Assembly (NCBI GenBank): GCA_031180825.1
Contig: JAPSLM010000013.1
Span: forward strand, 32,600 to 96,599
Direction: 5' to 3'
From: Paenibacillus sp.
GTDB lineage: Bacteria; Bacillota; Bacilli; Paenibacillales; NBRC-103111
Length of the DNA: 64,000 nucleotides
Below the pieces are notes generated by a model. The model had not been told where the DNA came from. It saw only the letters and a list, made by a program, of their open reading frames with translations, and made no database searches. Positions 63,832 to 64,000 of the stretch are shown here, one piece after another; the stretch's first letter is position 1; every line of letters begins with the position of its first letter. The position numbers and the translations under genes are program-made.

Positions 63832-64000
63832 GTAGGATAAGCCCTCGACCGATTAGTATTCGTCAGCTGCACACGTTGCCGCGCTTCCACCCCGAACCTA
63901 TCAACCTCGTCGTCTACAAGGGGTCTTACATACTGGGAAATCTCATCTTGAGGGGGGCTTCACGCTTAGATGCTTTCAGCGCTTATCCCTTCCGTACTTG
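63832..64000 (-). rRNA. rrl: 23S ribosomal RNA, 3' end (partial)
   Basis: The last roughly 170 nt of 23S rRNA on the minus strand: the sequence ends with ACTAATCGGTCGAGGGCTTA and includes the conserved 3' domain (for example AGCGCTGAAAGCATCTAAGC). The gene continues beyond the window. The exact 3' end is approximate. Confidence 0.93.

Overview
This window looks like the chromosome of a GC-rich, spore-forming Bacillales bacterium, most likely Paenibacillaceae. The clues are strong AGGAGG ribosome binding sites, a B. subtilis-like order for most of the purine operon, two ydaO-type c-di-AMP riboswitches (one ahead of a CuAO-N/3D-domain secreted protein), SpoIIM/DUF95, IDEAL-domain and DUF6483 proteins, and CcpA-, Fur- and PurR-like sites. 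No prophage or CRISPR array is visible. Most genes lie on the minus strand.

Region by region. (1) 1-7.1 kb: a c-di-AMP riboswitch ahead of a gene cut by the window edge, a ring-opening dioxygenase, and a glycerol regulon (glpF-glpK, plus glpP) separated by two dead insertion elements: a frameshifted IS200/IS605-type tnpB and a 911-bp ISL3-family element with an internally deleted transposase and an 8-bp target duplication. (2) 7.2-17 kb: a P-loop ATPase, thioredoxin, an IDEAL-domain protein, an autoregulated-looking Rrf2 regulator, and a MoxR/DUF58/DUF4129/DUF4350 membrane cluster facing RDD and SpoIIM-like genes. (3) 17-21.4 kb: a divergent siderophore ABC transporter controlled by three Fur boxes. 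(4) 21.4-23 kb: an ECF sigma/anti-sigma pair and a tiny membrane protein.

(5) 23.1-37.6 kb: the complete de novo purine operon purE-K-B-C-S-Q-L-F-M-N-H-O-D, under two PurR-box-like sites and a guanine riboswitch. It is a mosaic. Bifunctional PurH is replaced by a stand-alone AICAR transformylase that reads like the eukaryotic enzyme plus a PurO-type (archaeal-family) IMP cyclohydrolase, and PurC is of the long class. The operon is interrupted by two palindromic repeat elements, an internal intrinsic terminator after purF and a duplicated hairpin before purO.

(6) 37.7-42.9 kb: DUF6483, a second c-di-AMP riboswitch with its 3D-domain protein, a frameshifted FAD oxidoreductase and a COG3910-type ATPase. 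(7) 43-61.5 kb: a long exopolysaccharide operon reading leftwards from a CpsB-type phosphatase, Wzz and a BY-kinase through CapD-type dehydratase, flippase, glycosyltransferases, a candidate polymerase, an epimerase, a glycosyltransferase/phosphoglycosyltransferase fusion, acetyltransferase, aminotransferase, GalU and Ugd to VanZ and two secreted or anchored proteins. Dehydratase, aminotransferase and acetyltransferase together suggest a UDP-di-N-acetylbacillosamine-type sugar, while Ugd and the epimerase suggest uronic acids.

(8) 61.5-64 kb: an AT-rich leader, a stretch of decayed coding fragments, then the 3' end of an rRNA operon (23S partial and 5S) on the minus strand. All calls were made by reading the sequence; no database search was run, and family similarities are from memory.
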